From NCBI RefSeq assembly GCF_001316245.1, contig NZ_BBDM01000001.1:124001-188000 (forward strand): DNA of 64,000 nt, read 5' to 3'. The stretch comes from Vulcanisaeta sp. JCM 14467. Lineage in GTDB: Archaea; Thermoproteota; Thermoprotei; Thermoproteales; Thermocladiaceae. The notes beneath the pieces were generated by a model. The model ran no database searches. It was given only the letters and a program-made list of their open reading frames with translations, and was not told the origin of the DNA. How positions within the stretch are numbered: position 1 is the first letter of the stretch; each line of letters begins with the position of its first letter. The position numbers and the translations under genes are program-made. Below are positions 47,631 to 57,949 of the stretch, piece after piece.

Positions 47631-48256
47631 TGGGTATGTTGAGTGATGATTTAGTGATTGATCTTTATAGGATTGGTGCGATTAGGTTTGGGCGGTTTAA
47701 ATTGACGAGTGGTCTTGAAAGTCCATTTTACATAGACCTTAGGCTCGCAATAACGCACCCGGGTATTTATAAGCGGTTGGTTAAGTCAATGGCTGAATTA
47801 CTCTCCAACTTCGCCGTAGATGTCATCGCCGGTATAGAGACTGCCAGCATACCGTGGGCCTCAATGGTGGCTTACGAACTCAATAAGGGAATAATCTACG
47901 TTAGGAAGGAGACTAAGGAGCACGGTACGGCTAAGCTCATTGAGGGTGATTTAAGGCAGGGCATGAAGGTCGCCGTTATTGATGATGTGGTGACTACGGG
48001 TGGCTCAATAATTAGGGCTATAAGGGCTATTAGGAGTTACGGTGGTGATGTGGTCCTTGCCGCGGTCTTCATTGATAGGGAGCAGGGTGGGCTTGACGCC
48101 ATTAGGAGTGAGGGCGTTAATGCAGTTGCGTTGATGAGGATTACCGAGATCATAAATACCCTTACCAGGAACGGCTTGATCAGTGATGAATTGCGTAACT
48201 CAATAATTAATTACCTGGTGAGTACGCGTGTTGGTGCGGGTACTCAAACTTCTTAA
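47630..48256 (+). CDS. pyrE: Orotate phosphoribosyltransferase
   Basis: PyrE makes OMP from orotate and PRPP. Visible: GAIRFGRFKLTSGLESPFYI, the IVYVRKETKEHGTAKLIEG-like Lys/Arg loop (reads IIYVRKETKEHGTAKLIEG), and the PRPP motif VAVIDDVVTTGGSIIRAI. 208 residues, intact. I place the start at the ATG fused to the pyrI stop (TGATG); ATG 47636 is possible. Its 3' end overlaps pyrD by 29 nt. Confidence 0.93.
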   Translation: MGMLSDDLVIDLYRIGAIRFGRFKLTSGLESPFYIDLRLAITHPGIYKRLVKSMAELLSNFAVDVIAGIETASIPWASMVAYELNKGIIYVRKETKEHGTAKLIEGDLRQGMKVAVIDDVVTTGGSIIRAIRAIRSYGGDVVLAAVFIDREQGGLDAIRSEGVNAVALMRITEIINTLTRNGLISDELRNSIINYLVSTRVGAGTQTS

Positions 48257-49175
48257 TTACCTGCCTCCCGACCTCACCCATGAACTATCTCACATGCTCA
48301 TTAGGAGTGGTGTTGTGAATTATCGTAGCTACGGTATTGAAATGCCCATTGAGGTGAATGGTAGGCTTATTAAGAATCCACTGGGACTTGGTGCGGGTAT
48401 TGATAAGGATGGTTTCCTAGCCCCACGTATTGCGAGGGCGGGCATTGGTTTCATAACCATTGGGTCAATCACGTTAAAGCCACGCACTGGCAATCCGAAG
48501 CCGCGGATGGTTAAGTACCCTGGTTTGAAGGCCATGGTTAACGCCATGGGTCTGCCGTCGAGAGGCTTTACGGACTTCCTTACCAGGTTACCCAGCATAC
48601 TTAGTGAGTTGCGTAAATTCGATGTTTACGTAATCCTTAGTTTGGCAGGCTTCTCAATTGATGAGTTCATGTATATGCTGAGTAAGTTGAGGGGTTATGA
48701 TGTGGATGCCGTGGAGTTGAATATTAGCAGTCCCACGTACCGTGGCTCATGGGTGTCGGATAGGGATTATCTGGGTGAGTTGCTTAATGGTGTTGAGTCG
48801 TTTCCTGGAGCATTATTCATAAAGTTACCCCTTGGTGTTGACGTTGATTTCTATAGATGGATTGTGAGCATCGCTGGTAGGCGTGGATTTGGGTTGACAA
48901 TAGCGAATACCCTGCCCGTTAAGGAGCCCAGGATTTCCGTGGGCTATGGCGGTTTGAGTGGTTACCCAATATACCCAATTGTTAAGTCGCTAATTATTAA
49001 GGTTAGGAGGTGGGGCTTTAGGAATCCCGTCATTGGGCTTGGCGGTGTGTTCCATGGTTGGCAGGTGGTTGACCTAATGAGGAGTGGTGCGAACATGGTT
49101 GGTGTGGTTACGGCATTCGCTATGAGGGTCCCTTCGTATTTAATAGATTGTTTAAAGAGGTATTGGCGAGACTGA
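48228..49175 (+). CDS. pyrD: Dihydroorotate dehydrogenase
   Basis: This FMN-dependent TIM-barrel enzyme oxidises dihydroorotate to orotate. Blocks: NGRLIKNPLGLGAGIDKDGF, GFITIGSITLKPRTGNPKPR (FMN site), MVNAMGLPSRG, DVDAVELNISSPTY, ALFIKLPLGVDVD, LTIANTLPVKEPR, SGYPIYPIVKSLI and GLGGVFHGWQVVDLMRSGAN. The catalytic base Ser or Cys lies in the ISSPTY region. 315 residues, intact. GTG 48228 or GTG 48234 is the start. Last gene of the pyrimidine operon. Confidence 0.93.
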   Translation: MLVRVLKLLNYLPPDLTHELSHMLIRSGVVNYRSYGIEMPIEVNGRLIKNPLGLGAGIDKDGFLAPRIARAGIGFITIGSITLKPRTGNPKPRMVKYPGLKAMVNAMGLPSRGFTDFLTRLPSILSELRKFDVYVILSLAGFSIDEFMYMLSKLRGYDVDAVELNISSPTYRGSWVSDRDYLGELLNGVESFPGALFIKLPLGVDVDFYRWIVSIAGRRGFGLTIANTLPVKEPRISVGYGGLSGYPIYPIVKSLIIKVRRWGFRNPVIGLGGVFHGWQVVDLMRSGANMVGVVTAFAMRVPSYLIDCLKRYWRD

Positions 49176-49213
49176 GTGAAAGGCTTTAATAATTACTTAG
49201 TCACCACGTCTCA

Positions 49214-49848
49214 ATGAGGCTTAATTATTGGGGTGGCGGTTACGGAGTGCCATTTAGGCCGTATAGACATGAGGTTAGGGATATCGTGATTGCCCTCATC
49301 GCTATGACCGTGGCCTTTGCCCTACTCTTCAACACATTATTCAGCACTGACGGTTTAATAGCCACCTTCATTGCCGTACTCACGGGATTCCTAGGGCATG
49401 AACTAATGCATAGGGAGGTTGCCAGGAGGTTGGGTTACATCGCCTACTTCAGGGCCTGGTGGATCGGTCTATTATTAGCACTGGTGACCTCTATTTTTCA
49501 CGTCATTATAGCCCTGCCCGGGGCCACAGTAATTGGCCCAAAGGTTTGGGGTTACCCATCAAGGCGTGATGAGCTGAGGATAGCCTCGCAGGCCCAGCAA
49601 CTAACATGGTCTTCGCAGTGATCTTCCTAACACTCTCATTATTACTTCCAGGTTCATCATCATTCTATGCCTTCTTAATATATGCCATCAATGCTTGGCT
49701 CGGCTTCTTCAACATGTTACCCCTGGCCCTGCCAGGCATAGTGCTTGATGGCTTCAGGGTATTTAGGGATGATGTTAGGGTTTGGGTTACGGCCTTTGTC
49801 GTGTCGATCACCCTACTAATACCTTTAATACCTAGGCTTATACTATAA
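49214..49848 (+). CDS. M50 site-2-protease-like membrane metallopeptidase (one frame break)
   Basis: Intramembrane zinc protease fold: helix with HELMH (HExxH) in AVLTGFLGHELMHREVARR and the second motif NMLPLALPGIVLDG (N-x2-P-x6-LDG). A break near 49575 in the GPATN segment is repaired to SAGPATNMVFAVIFLTLSLL. Four to five helices, about 211 residues, the size of minimal archaeal S2P relatives. The ATG is about 25 nt below CTTTAATAATT. It may cleave membrane-bound regulators; no substrate is indicated. Confidence 0.8.
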
Positions 49849-49891
49849 TGTTATGGCAAGGATTATAACCTAGCTCATCACTGCGGTAGTT

Positions 49892-51135
49892 GTGAGGTTT
49901 AGTTATGAGGTGGTTAATGAGGACTCTAACATAGCTGTTGTTACTCTATGGAGTAGTGTTGATCAGGTAAAGAGGTTGCTTGGTGATTCAATAAGGCTCG
50001 TGGGAATCATCGGCAATCTATACACGCCGGTGGGTATTAATTACATGATAGCCACGTTATCGAGGTTTAACTGGATTGATACGTTGATAGTCCTCGGCCT
50101 TGACTATAACGGTGTCGGCGACTTACTGATTAGGTTCTTTAGATGGTGCGTTGGATGCGTTGCTTGTGGATAGGGGTGTTGCTGATGGTGTTAGGTCTAC
50201 GGTGAGGGTCATAGACCTTAGGGAGGCGTTTAAGGCGTACAACATTGATTTAATAATAAGGGCTATTCGCGAGAATTATAGGCCTGGGCGTAGGCCTGTT
50301 AGGCCGTTAATTAATGTGAAGGTTCGTGAGAGCGAGCGTGGCGGCGGTTGGGTACTGCCCCTGGTTGGCGCCTTTATTTATGAGAGGGATACCTACAGGT
50401 CCTGGGTTAAGCTCGTTGATTTGGTCCTGAATTACGGCTTTGATAAGGGCGATTATAGGGAGTTCATAGCACCCATGGTTGTCATAGACTCAGTGGGTAA
50501 GCCGCACCCATTCAGGAGACTCAGTGAGGCAGGGCTTAGGGGCCTTGCGCTACCCGCCGACGTGGGTAAAGCCATCATCAATGAGTTGAGGATTAACCCA
50601 TACTCAATGGGTGCTGTTTACCACGGCAGTGACTACCTGGTTCAGGGCGTCATAAGTGGTGATTACTATAACCAGGTTGTTTACCTGAGGAGCGTTGACG
50701 TACTTAATGACTGGTGCAGGCAATTGTATAGGTGGTGGTCCCTGGCGAAGAGCGTGGTTGACGCCTTAACAGGGAGTTCAACGCCTGGTACAGCGTGGGT
50801 TCTATGGCAATAATACCGTTCTCAGCTAGGATTTACGTGAAGGACTTGGGCAGGCTGAGGATTTCGTGAAGAGGAACGCCGGTGTATTCAGGGAGTTCGT
50901 GGAGGATCCAAGGGGTAACTTCCTGGTCATGAGGGAGGGCGACTCGGTGATTGTCGAGCATAGGTTGCCAGTGACGAACCTCCTGCACAGGAGGTTCTCG
51001 TTCAACTCGCTTGAGGAGGCGTATAATGCGCTTAAGAATAGTAATTATTTCACGAACTACTCACACGCCATGTACCTGGGGAAGGAGTTGGCTAGGGCGT
51101 TCCTACTCAGGGATTACGAGCAGGATAGGTTATGA
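49892..51135 (+). CDS. Thymidylate-synthase-like / DUF4346-type protein (three frame breaks)
   Basis: The N-terminal part (AVVTLWSSVDQVKRLLGDSI, VGIIGNLYTPVGINYMIATL, IDTLIVLGLDYNGVGDLLI) resembles the MtrA-like domain of archaeal thymidylate-synthase relatives (DUF4346). A middle region (NYGFDKGDYREFIAPMVVID, GKAIINELRINPYSMGAVYH) and a C-terminal part (EFVEDPRGNFLVMREGDSVI, SYAMYLGKEL-like HAMYLGKELARAFLL) follow after breaks near 50150, 50800 and 50855. About 415 residues. The leaderless GTG lies about 26 nt below GATTATAACC. The enzymatic assignment is tentative. Confidence 0.45.
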
Positions 51136-51185
51136 TCACTCTACGTGAAGTAAGGAATAAATGACCTAACCCATGAATTAGGTAA

Positions 51186-52586
51186 ATGACTGAGGTAAAT
51201 CGCCGAGTGATTAAGGACGTAAGATCACTCGGCGTATTATCATCGATCCTATTAATAGTAGGTTCAATAAGGTTCACGGCCCATGAGGTATTCACAATCC
51301 TCGGCCTATTAACATTATTGTATGCATTCAGGACATATGGCTTGGTTGGTCGATTCCGTAATGCCGGTTTTGCATTAGTAATGATGATTGCGAACGTATT
51401 ATTTATATATACGGCGACTGCAATCATAACTGGGCTATACGGGCCTATTAAGGTTACAATCATTCAATCGCACGCAATCATTAACCTATCGCCTAATATG
51501 CCCACGTGGCTGAGGTACCCATCAAATCAGGCAACGCTCATTTACTCGCTGATGGCTGCGTCGTGGCCCTTAATAATTGCCTACTCATACTTCCTCTATC
51601 GCTCAATTAATGGATTGGGTAGGTTACATAGGTATGCGGGTATTCTGCTGATGATCGGTGCGGCGCTCTATATAGCCTTGATTGGCGCCTTCATAATGCT
51701 CATAGTATATGCATTACTCCTCATTGCCTGGTTAATGCCTATTAACGAGTTAAGGGATAATGAACCCGTCAAATTCACGGAGAAGCATGCCATAAGGATA
51801 ATCGCCTGGTCAATAGCGCTCTCACTAATGGCTCTGGTGATATCATCATCATTACTATCCACGTCACTAAGCCCGCAGTACTACGGATTAGACCCAATAG
51901 ACATACTTGCACCTACCATCAAGCACTTCACGGCTTACACAGCACTAACTAACTACTCAATAATAGAGATAGGCGTTACAAACCAAACCTACACGCCAAA
52001 TTCAGTATCCATACTGGGCTATATCGCGGTATTCCTCCAACCCTACTATATCAAGGTCGGTGTAGGCACGAAATCCTGCCTAAGCGTAACTACCGTGGCG
52101 CCCATGAGTACTTACAGGACAAATTATACAATACCGATCGAAATACCCCCAACACCACTCACACTCAGCCCTGAGCCGCAGGTGGTTTACGAAGGTACCG
52201 CCGTTGAAACTATAATTAAGCCAGGCGAGGTCTCATGGATTTACATACCCGCATTGACCATGAGTAATCACTTACCAGTACCAAATGGCTTTTTAGTCAA
52301 CTGCACGATCAATAATTATAATTATGTGTTTCCAATAAATGTAACAATAACGGCAATAATTAACATGCACGGTAACTACTTCACAACCAATTATGAGATG
52401 AGTTACATAGAGGCTTCATTCGTAATCAATAGGACAGCGGTAAGGCTGGTTAATGAGGACATCGGTACATTCACAAGGTCCTCAATTAATTACGTAAATA
52501 TAGCACCGATTATTTACCTACCACTATTTATCTACTACATTATTTATGACCGTGAATTCTACAGGAAATTATTAATTAATGGCTAA
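51186..52586 (+). CDS. Polytopic membrane protein with extracytoplasmic domain (DUF996-like N-terminus)
   Basis: The N-terminal SLGVLSSILLIVGSIRFTAH and the paired helices after it resemble DUF996 membrane proteins. About five helices (ALVMMIANVLFIYTATAIIT, LIYSLMAASWPLIIAYSYFL, AGILLMIGAALYIALIGAFI, IIAWSIALSLMALVI) precede a 230-residue beta-rich outer domain with sequons. A last helix (APIIYLPLFIYYIIY) anchors it. 466 residues, intact. Monocistronic; function unknown. Confidence 0.6.
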   Translation: MTEVNRRVIKDVRSLGVLSSILLIVGSIRFTAHEVFTILGLLTLLYAFRTYGLVGRFRNAGFALVMMIANVLFIYTATAIITGLYGPIKVTIIQSHAIINLSPNMPTWLRYPSNQATLIYSLMAASWPLIIAYSYFLYRSINGLGRLHRYAGILLMIGAALYIALIGAFIMLIVYALLLIAWLMPINELRDNEPVKFTEKHAIRIIAWSIALSLMALVISSSLLSTSLSPQYYGLDPIDILAPTIKHFTAYTALTNYSIIEIGVTNQTYTPNSVSILGYIAVFLQPYYIKVGVGTKSCLSVTTVAPMSTYRTNYTIPIEIPPTPLTLSPEPQVVYEGTAVETIIKPGEVSWIYIPALTMSNHLPVPNGFLVNCTINNYNYVFPINVTITAIINMHGNYFTTNYEMSYIEASFVINRTAVRLVNEDIGTFTRSSINYVNIAPIIYLPLFIYYIIYDREFYRKLLING

Positions 52587-52608
52587 GGTACCTAAACACC
52601 GGTGATCC

Positions 52609-52866
52609 ATGGTTAGGAAGAAGCCATACCCACACAACAGCGACATACTAAACGCCATGCTCAGGGTATTCTCCAGGGAACCCCTCATAAAGCCCATGGA
52701 CTTCCCTGACAAGGTCCGCGAGGAACTCAGGAAAGAGGGCTTCTACGTCGGCTTGGTATCCGTGAAGCGCATCTGGAGGATTTATGAGGATGCCGTCAGG
52801 AGAGGATTCATCTATGATTACCTAGGCGTAGTGGTTGGTTACGGCAGTGACTACTGGGAGGAGTAA
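52609..52866 (+). CDS. Small conserved-looking protein (85 aa)
   Basis: ATG 52609 opens VRKKPYPHNSDILNAMLRVF, followed by DFPDKVREELRKEGFYVGLV and SVKRIWRIYEDAVRRGFIYD. The helix-turn-helix spacing (FPDKVREEL then VGLVSVKRIWRIYEDAVRRG) could be a small DNA-binding domain. It starts 22 nt after the preceding membrane-protein gene and may share its transcript. No named family recognised. Confidence 0.55.
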   Translation: MVRKKPYPHNSDILNAMLRVFSREPLIKPMDFPDKVREELRKEGFYVGLVSVKRIWRIYEDAVRRGFIYDYLGVVVGYGSDYWEE

Positions 52867-52952
52867 TGGCACGGTTAATACATGCCCATGCCTCATTGTA
52901 ATTGGAAATTTCTAGCGAGATTCTCGATCATTTTTAAATCCGTGACTGCATC

Positions 52953-53925
52953 CTAGATATAGTCGTCCCTGTTAACCCTGTTAACTGGTGTTTCACCCCT
53001 TATGTACCTTATCACGTTCTCCACAGCCCTCATAATGGCATACTCGGCAATATCCCTCTGCGCACCACCAGCTATGTGCGGTGTACCCAGGAAGTTGGGT
53101 AGCGTCGTTAATGGAGTCCTCGGCGGAATCTCCTCATGCCCATCATGTACCCACCAGACGTCCGTGCCAAACCTAATGTCCTGCCTCTCCTTAAGCACCT
53201 GTACAGGTCCTCCTCCCTAACCACGTCGCCACGGCCAACATTCACCACTATGGCACCCCTCTTCAAAGCCCTAAGCTCCCTCTCGCCAATCAAGCCCATC
53301 GTATACTTATTCAGCGGTAACGCTATCGCCACAATGTCGGCCCTCGGCAGGACCTCAAGTAACCTACTCGTAGGATGAACCTCATCAAAGTACTCGGCGA
53401 GCTACCACTCCTGTTGATACCAATGTTGTATGTCCTAAATCCCTCCTTACCAATCCTCGCAATCTCCCTACCAATACCACCAGTGCCCAGGACAAGCAGG
53501 GTCGCTTCAAATACTTTACGTGGGCTCGTTAATTCATTACCTAGGTACTCCCTGGCATTAAGTACAGGCCTATGCAGCCCCTTGGCCAGTGTTAATATCA
53601 TCGCCCAGGCATGCTCGGCAACGGGTATTGAATACGCACCTGCGTTGCTGTAGATCTCGATATTGCTCGGTATTGCCGAGAATGGTAAGTGATCAACGCC
53701 AGCGGAGAATGTCTGTATCACCTTTAACCTCCGCATTAAACCAATATTACCTGCCAGGTCAAACTCCCTACCGCACCAGCACAGTAATACCTCGGCCTTT
53801 GACAATGCATTCAATTGCTCATCCCTGCTCAACCTCGGTAATTCGTATAGGTCTACGCCATAGCCCTTCAGCATCTCCCTAGCCCTTTCAGGTAATTCAA
53901 CCGTACTAACTATGGTAGTTACCAT
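52953..53925 (-). CDS. D-isomer-specific 2-hydroxyacid dehydrogenase (two frame breaks)
   Basis: NAD(P)-dependent dehydrogenase of the D-2-hydroxyacid family (glyoxylate, hydroxypyruvate or phosphoglycerate type). Visible: LKVIQTFSAGVDHLPFSAIP, NAGAYSIPVAEHAWAMILTL, Rossmann motif LLVLGTGGIGREIARIGK, IVAIALPLNKYTMGLIGERE, GAIVVNVGRGDVVREEDLYR (catalytic Arg) and LGTPHIAGGAQRDIAEYAI (catalytic His). Breaks near 53380 and 53170. About 324 residues. Monocistronic. The substrate cannot be fixed from sequence. Confidence 0.85.
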
Positions 53926-53992
53926 TTAGACAGGGAACGATTACCGGCTTATTTATTTTTCCACGGGCAAATACTATTATCTACACCTCAAA

Positions 53993-54133
53993 GTGAGGCG
54001 GGTATGTAGGGAGGAACTAACGAGTGTGTTGGCTAGGGAGGGATTCACGACTAAGTACGCCAACATGATGAGTTACGGTTGCCTAAACCCGAGGAAGCGA
54101 TTGATTGGTTACTTAAATCACGCAACGAAATAG
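53993..54133 (+). CDS. Small ORF (46 aa), hypothetical
   Basis: GTG 53993 opens RRVCREELTSVLAREGFTTK, then YANMMSYGCLNPRKRLIGYL, basic and with two Cys. It is the only coding-like frame in the 315-base gap before the PaREP2b remnant and is followed at once by a hairpin (54141-54169). It could be a fragment of a larger decayed gene. No family recognised. Confidence 0.3.
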   Translation: MRRVCREELTSVLAREGFTTKYANMMSYGCLNPRKRLIGYLNHATK

Positions 54134-54140
54134 GTTTAAG

Positions 54141-54169
54141 GCGTCGGGCCCACTTACGGGAACCGACGC
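54141..54169 (+). terminator. Hairpin after the small ORF
   Basis: GCGTCGG and CCGACGC pair perfectly over 7 bp, with an inner GCCC/GGG stem in the 15-nt loop. The stem is GC-rich while the surroundings are AT-rich. It may be a transcript end or the edge of the PaREP2b-type element; archaeal termination does not need hairpins, so the role is uncertain. Confidence 0.35.
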
Positions 54170-54240
54170 ATCGAAGCCCGCATTCAAAAACTTTCAATAT
54201 TCTATTGAAGATCCTCTAGTGCATGACTTTATTTAGGGCT

Positions 54241-55618
54241 TTATAAATTTTGGTTGCCTGGGTTGGCTTGGGTGGATTCTCGATTTGGATGTTCCACCGC
54301 GACCGCCCCCTTTGTGGGTGTTAGTCGCCTTAGGTGCTTTGTGATTATTTGCTTCTTCCTCTCGTCCTTCACCCTCTCGAGCTTCCTACAGAGCACTTTA
54401 ACGACCTGCGCCTTAATGTCTTCATACCTCTCAAATACGTGCATTGGAATTGTCACAACCCTATACTTACCACTTTTGCGGGTATTAACACGCGCCTGCA
54501 ATCCATTACCATACACGGCCTTCAACGCTTAATGACCTCATCGACCTCAACATCGCTCTTCATCCAATGCTCCAACTCAACAGTGCCCTTTTGAACATGT
54601 ACTGTGAATCCATAACCAGTCACTGTAATTCGCATCTCACCCCTCCTGAACTTAACCTCCATCTCGGCTATTCGCTTAATCCTCACCCACTTATCGAAGC
54701 CCAACGCATCGAGAATGTCCTTAAGGATCGGCGGTAGAACGTTGATCATCGCCCTTGCCAGGTTGATGGCATTACCGCTGTAAAACCTCACGTTGATTAC
54801 ACTATTATTGATGGGCACTGATCCCCAGTTAAAACCCATGCCCTTCAGCTTTTCCAACAATGGCTCCCACCTCTTAAACTTCTCACCAGACATCGCGATT
54901 GCAATCACGGCCTCATCATAGACGCGGCCATTGATTTTGAGCTCCTCAACATCTGCATAGCCATCACCAAGCACTGCAGTGAACGTGAACGCCAATAACT
55001 CCTCCTCACCGAGCTTCTCAACGTCATTGAGGACCCTCCCTTAAGCGGGTCATGGTTAGTCCTTAAACGCCACGTAATCGTCAAGCCACCCTCATTGACA
55101 TTAACCGCTTTTACATGCACGTAATCCTCACCCGGGTAAAGAAGCGACCAAACAATGGCCTGCCAAACCTGTGTCGTGTTCATAGCCGCATAGCCATCCT
55201 TGACAAATCCATCGCCTCCACAACCCACCACGCCTCCCAAACGCGCCACTTCAGAATTCGCCCAACGGCTTCACCCAACAACTCGACAACTTTATTTACG
55301 GCGTTTTCGTCAGCCTCACCACCGCAGACGTACTCCCCACCACGCTTAACGCCTTGGCAAAACCTATTCCTCCACAAAAGCTCCATGTTGAATTCACCAA
55401 ACCCACCCAGAGCACCGGACATATACCAACACCAAGTTCTCAACTGGATTAATAAGGCACTGCAGTTAGGTAGTGACGTGCCTAGGCAATGCACGACTTA
55501 CGCAACCACCAAGCCAATCATGGACAGGCTAATAAGGGCTTTGGCGATGGGCTGGAACGACCTTCCCCAACACCAACCCCTTAAATTCCTCATCGCCATT
55601 AATCAATGTGGACCCCAG
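54241..55618 (-). pseudogene. PaREP2b-like protein, decayed
   Basis: Read from 55618 leftwards, pieces in several frames keep a consistent order: VHDWLGGCVSRALPRHVTT, INPVENLVLVYVR, FCQGVKRGGEYVCGGEADEN, ILKWRVWEAWWVVEAM, then GEDYVHVKAVNVNEGGLTITWRLR, then a long frame with YDEAVIAIAMSGEKFKRWEP, ILDALGFDKWVRIKRIAEME, VTVHVQKGTVELEHW-like end and a basic C-terminus (KYRVVTIPMHVFERYEDIK). I associate this order with the PaREP2b repeat family of Thermoproteales. Both in-frame stops in the 5' part and frame shifts occur, so I call it a pseudogene. The family name is from memory. Confidence 0.55.
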
Positions 55619-55665
55619 GCTTAGGAGATAATTTTTTTTAACTGGGCTTTTCTCCGAGTACGTGA

Positions 55666-55830
55666 ATGGCGAAGATAAAGCCGCCAAAGGAACGAAGGTT
55701 TGGGAGGGCTGTAATTAGGTGTCAAAGGTGTGGTACTCATGAGGCTGTCATTAGGAAGTATGGGCTCTACCTGTGCAGGAGGTGTTTCAGGGAGGTTGCA
55801 CCGCAATTGGGGTTTAAGAAGTATTATTAG
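55666..55830 (+). CDS. rps14: Ribosomal protein S14 (uS14, zinc-binding type)
   Basis: This 54-residue gene encodes [20 protein letters not shown] and ends in PQLGFKKYY. The zinc site is CQRCG...CRRCF, four Cys in two CxxC pairs, and the [14 protein letters not shown] block is diagnostic of archaeal/eukaryotic S14 of the 30S head. Length 54 is standard. It stands apart from the main ribosomal operons, between a decayed repeat-family gene and the glycosylase gene. Confidence 0.93.
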   Translation: MAKIKPPKERRFGRAVIRCQRCGTHEAVIRKYGLYLCRRCFREVAPQLGFKKYY

Positions 55831-55891
55831 GGCTTATCGTGTTTCGCAATAATTACGTAGGGATTATAAGTACAAACGCGCTTAACTACTT

Positions 55892-56814
55892 ATGGCTAGG
55901 ATACCCGCAACACTGAGCCTGGATAAAATCATTGAGGTAGCCAGGGCCTTGGCTTCATTGGACTTACGTAGGTCAGACGCCTTCGATACCAGGTTTTACC
56001 CTCCCAAGGATGCAGATGTTGAGGATACGTACAACTACTTCCTAGCCATGGTAGCCATAGACCATAGGACTAACATTGGGGATAGGCAGTTCACCAGGCG
56101 TGTAGGTGGTGAGGTTTTCACGGGCTCAGACCTACTCTGGAGGTTGGGTATGGAGATGTTTAATAGGGATAGTTCCTTCTTTAGCCCCATAAATTTAATG
56201 AGGCTTGACCCAGCCGTGGTTAGGGATTGGCTTGTTGGTGATTATGGCCCCGTCTGGATTATGGTGTTAGGGCCTACCTGCTTAGGGATGCTGGGGCATA
56301 CGTGTTTAGGAACTATGGAACAACCATTAGGTTATTCCATGTTTCGAGTATTGAGGAGTTGATTGATAGGTTGTCCAGCATGGCGGCTTACGAGGACCCA
56401 GTCAGGAAGAAGGCATACCTACTGATTAAGTTCCTGGCGCTGCGTGGATTATTGAAGGTTAAGCCACAGGAGATGAAGTTGCCGATTGATAACCACCTGA
56501 CTAGGATTGCCTATAGGCTGGGCATTGTTAGGCTTGAGGACTGGGTCCTCGAGTTGATGAGACGTAATATTCACTTTAGCAGGGAGCTCGATGTAGAGCT
56601 TAGGCTTATAGTTCGCGATGCCTGGGATGCCGTTGTCAGGATTGGTAAGTTAGACCCAATAGCCCTTGATGACTTCCTCTGGAGGCTTGGCAGGACTGTC
56701 TGCGTTAGGGATAAGCCGCAATGTGATAGGTGCCCATTGAGGGATGTCTGTAATGCCCATGCCAGGGGGTCCTTCATTAACGAACACAACCACTACCTAA
56801 CGTATTACTACTGA
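55892..56814 (+). CDS. HhH-type DNA glycosylase-like protein with C-terminal [4Fe-4S] loop (one frame break)
   Basis: The C-terminal motif CVRDKPQCDRCPLRDVC is C-x6-C-x2-C-x5-C, the iron-sulfur cluster loop of endonuclease III-type enzymes. The helical body (DLRRSDAFDTRFYPPKDADV, DTYNYFLAMVAIDHRTNIGD, AYRLGIVRLEDWVLELMRRN, DPIALDDFLWRLGRTV) suits an HhH-like or nucleoside-hydrolase-type fold but lacks an obvious hairpin-Lys-Asp signature. A break near 56265 joins VWDYGVRAYLLRDAGAYVFR. About 307 residues. A base-excision or nucleobase-salvage role is plausible, not proven. Confidence 0.55.
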
Positions 56815-56855
56815 TTAATGAAATGCTTAAATGAGTGCATGGCATTACTGGGTTA

Positions 56856-57943
56856 ATGATTATTCGAGCAGTCACCCTGTTCTATCCCGTGGAGGGTGAT
56901 AAGATTAACGCGAATGACCTTAGGCAGGAATTAACCAAATTACACGGCGTAATAGAGAATGTCGGTAGGGAGAGGGGGATTGAAATTAGGACCTGGAGGG
57001 TAACGCTACCCTTCACGAATCCTTCCTGGAACTTCGAGGAATTATCAACGACAGTGGGCAGGTTAAGCGGTGACCTTGGTTACATACATGCCTCGCTCAA
57101 TATACCCATGGACTCGAGGTTCGAGTTGGATAGGGTGGTTAATTCCTTCATTAAGTCGGATAGCTACCTAAGTATTTGGGTTGGTGATTTCAGGGAGTTG
57201 GATGATTATAACGTGGAACTCTTCGTAGATGTGCTCAGGAGGCTTGTGGAGCTCGATCAATGGGTCCTTTCAAGGAGGATTGCCGCCCTAATAGGCGATG
57301 CGATACTCACGCCATACTACCCAGACTCAATAAACCTAGGCAATAGGCACGGCATAGCCTATCAATACTATACCCAGGTGAATTAAGCAATGAGCAAAGC
57401 CTACGCAACGACCTGGCCAGGGTATTCAAGGCTGCTGAGGACGTTGGTAAGGAGATAGCCAGTGAGTTGGGCATTGATTACCTGGGTATTGACACATCAC
57501 TATCACCCTGGGGTGAGGAGTCAGTCGTCAGCGCCATTGAGAGGATTTACGGAATCAAGTTCGGCGGACCTGGAACACTGAACGCTATTTACAAGTTGAA
57601 TAGGACCATTTGGGACGTGTCCAGCCAGTTCAGGGTGACGGGCTTCAACGAGGTCATGCTGCCGCTTGCTGAGGATGAGATGTTAAAGGCTAGGGCTAGG
57701 GAGGGTTTAATCACGTTCTCGAAACTCGTAAAGTACGTAATTACCTGCGTAGCCGGCGTGGACATGGTACCAATACCAAGCGGCCAGGTCGCATTCGTAA
57801 AGGAACTCATCAATGACCTACACGCCATAGTCAGTATTAAACGCAGGTCAGTGGGCCTTAGGTTAATACCGTACCCAGGCAATGAGCCTGAGGTTGATCT
57901 TGGGGACTTCGGCAAAACGCCAGTACTGGATATGCTGAGGTGA
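56856..57943 (+). CDS. DUF711 / UPF0210 family protein (one frame break)
   Basis: Family blocks: MIIRAVTLFYPVEGDKINAN at the start, RTWRVTLPF, LGYIHASLNIPMD, then after a break near 57385 ELGIDYLGIDTSLSPWGEES, VSAIERIYGIKFGGPGTLNA, GFNEVMLPLAEDEMLKARAR and ITCVAGVDMVPIPSGQVAF. The function of DUF711 proteins is unsettled; the glycyl-radical-like fold has been suggested for relatives. About 362 residues, slightly short of the usual 440. The ATG at 56856 is about 26 nt below GCTTAAATG. It lies 6 nt before the phosphorylase gene, probably one operon. Confidence 0.75.
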
Positions 57944-57949
57944 TTCGAG

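Noticed and set aside
55115-55624. Plus-strand frame of 169 codons
   Set aside because: It is the complement of the PaREP2b-like coding strand and has poor composition.
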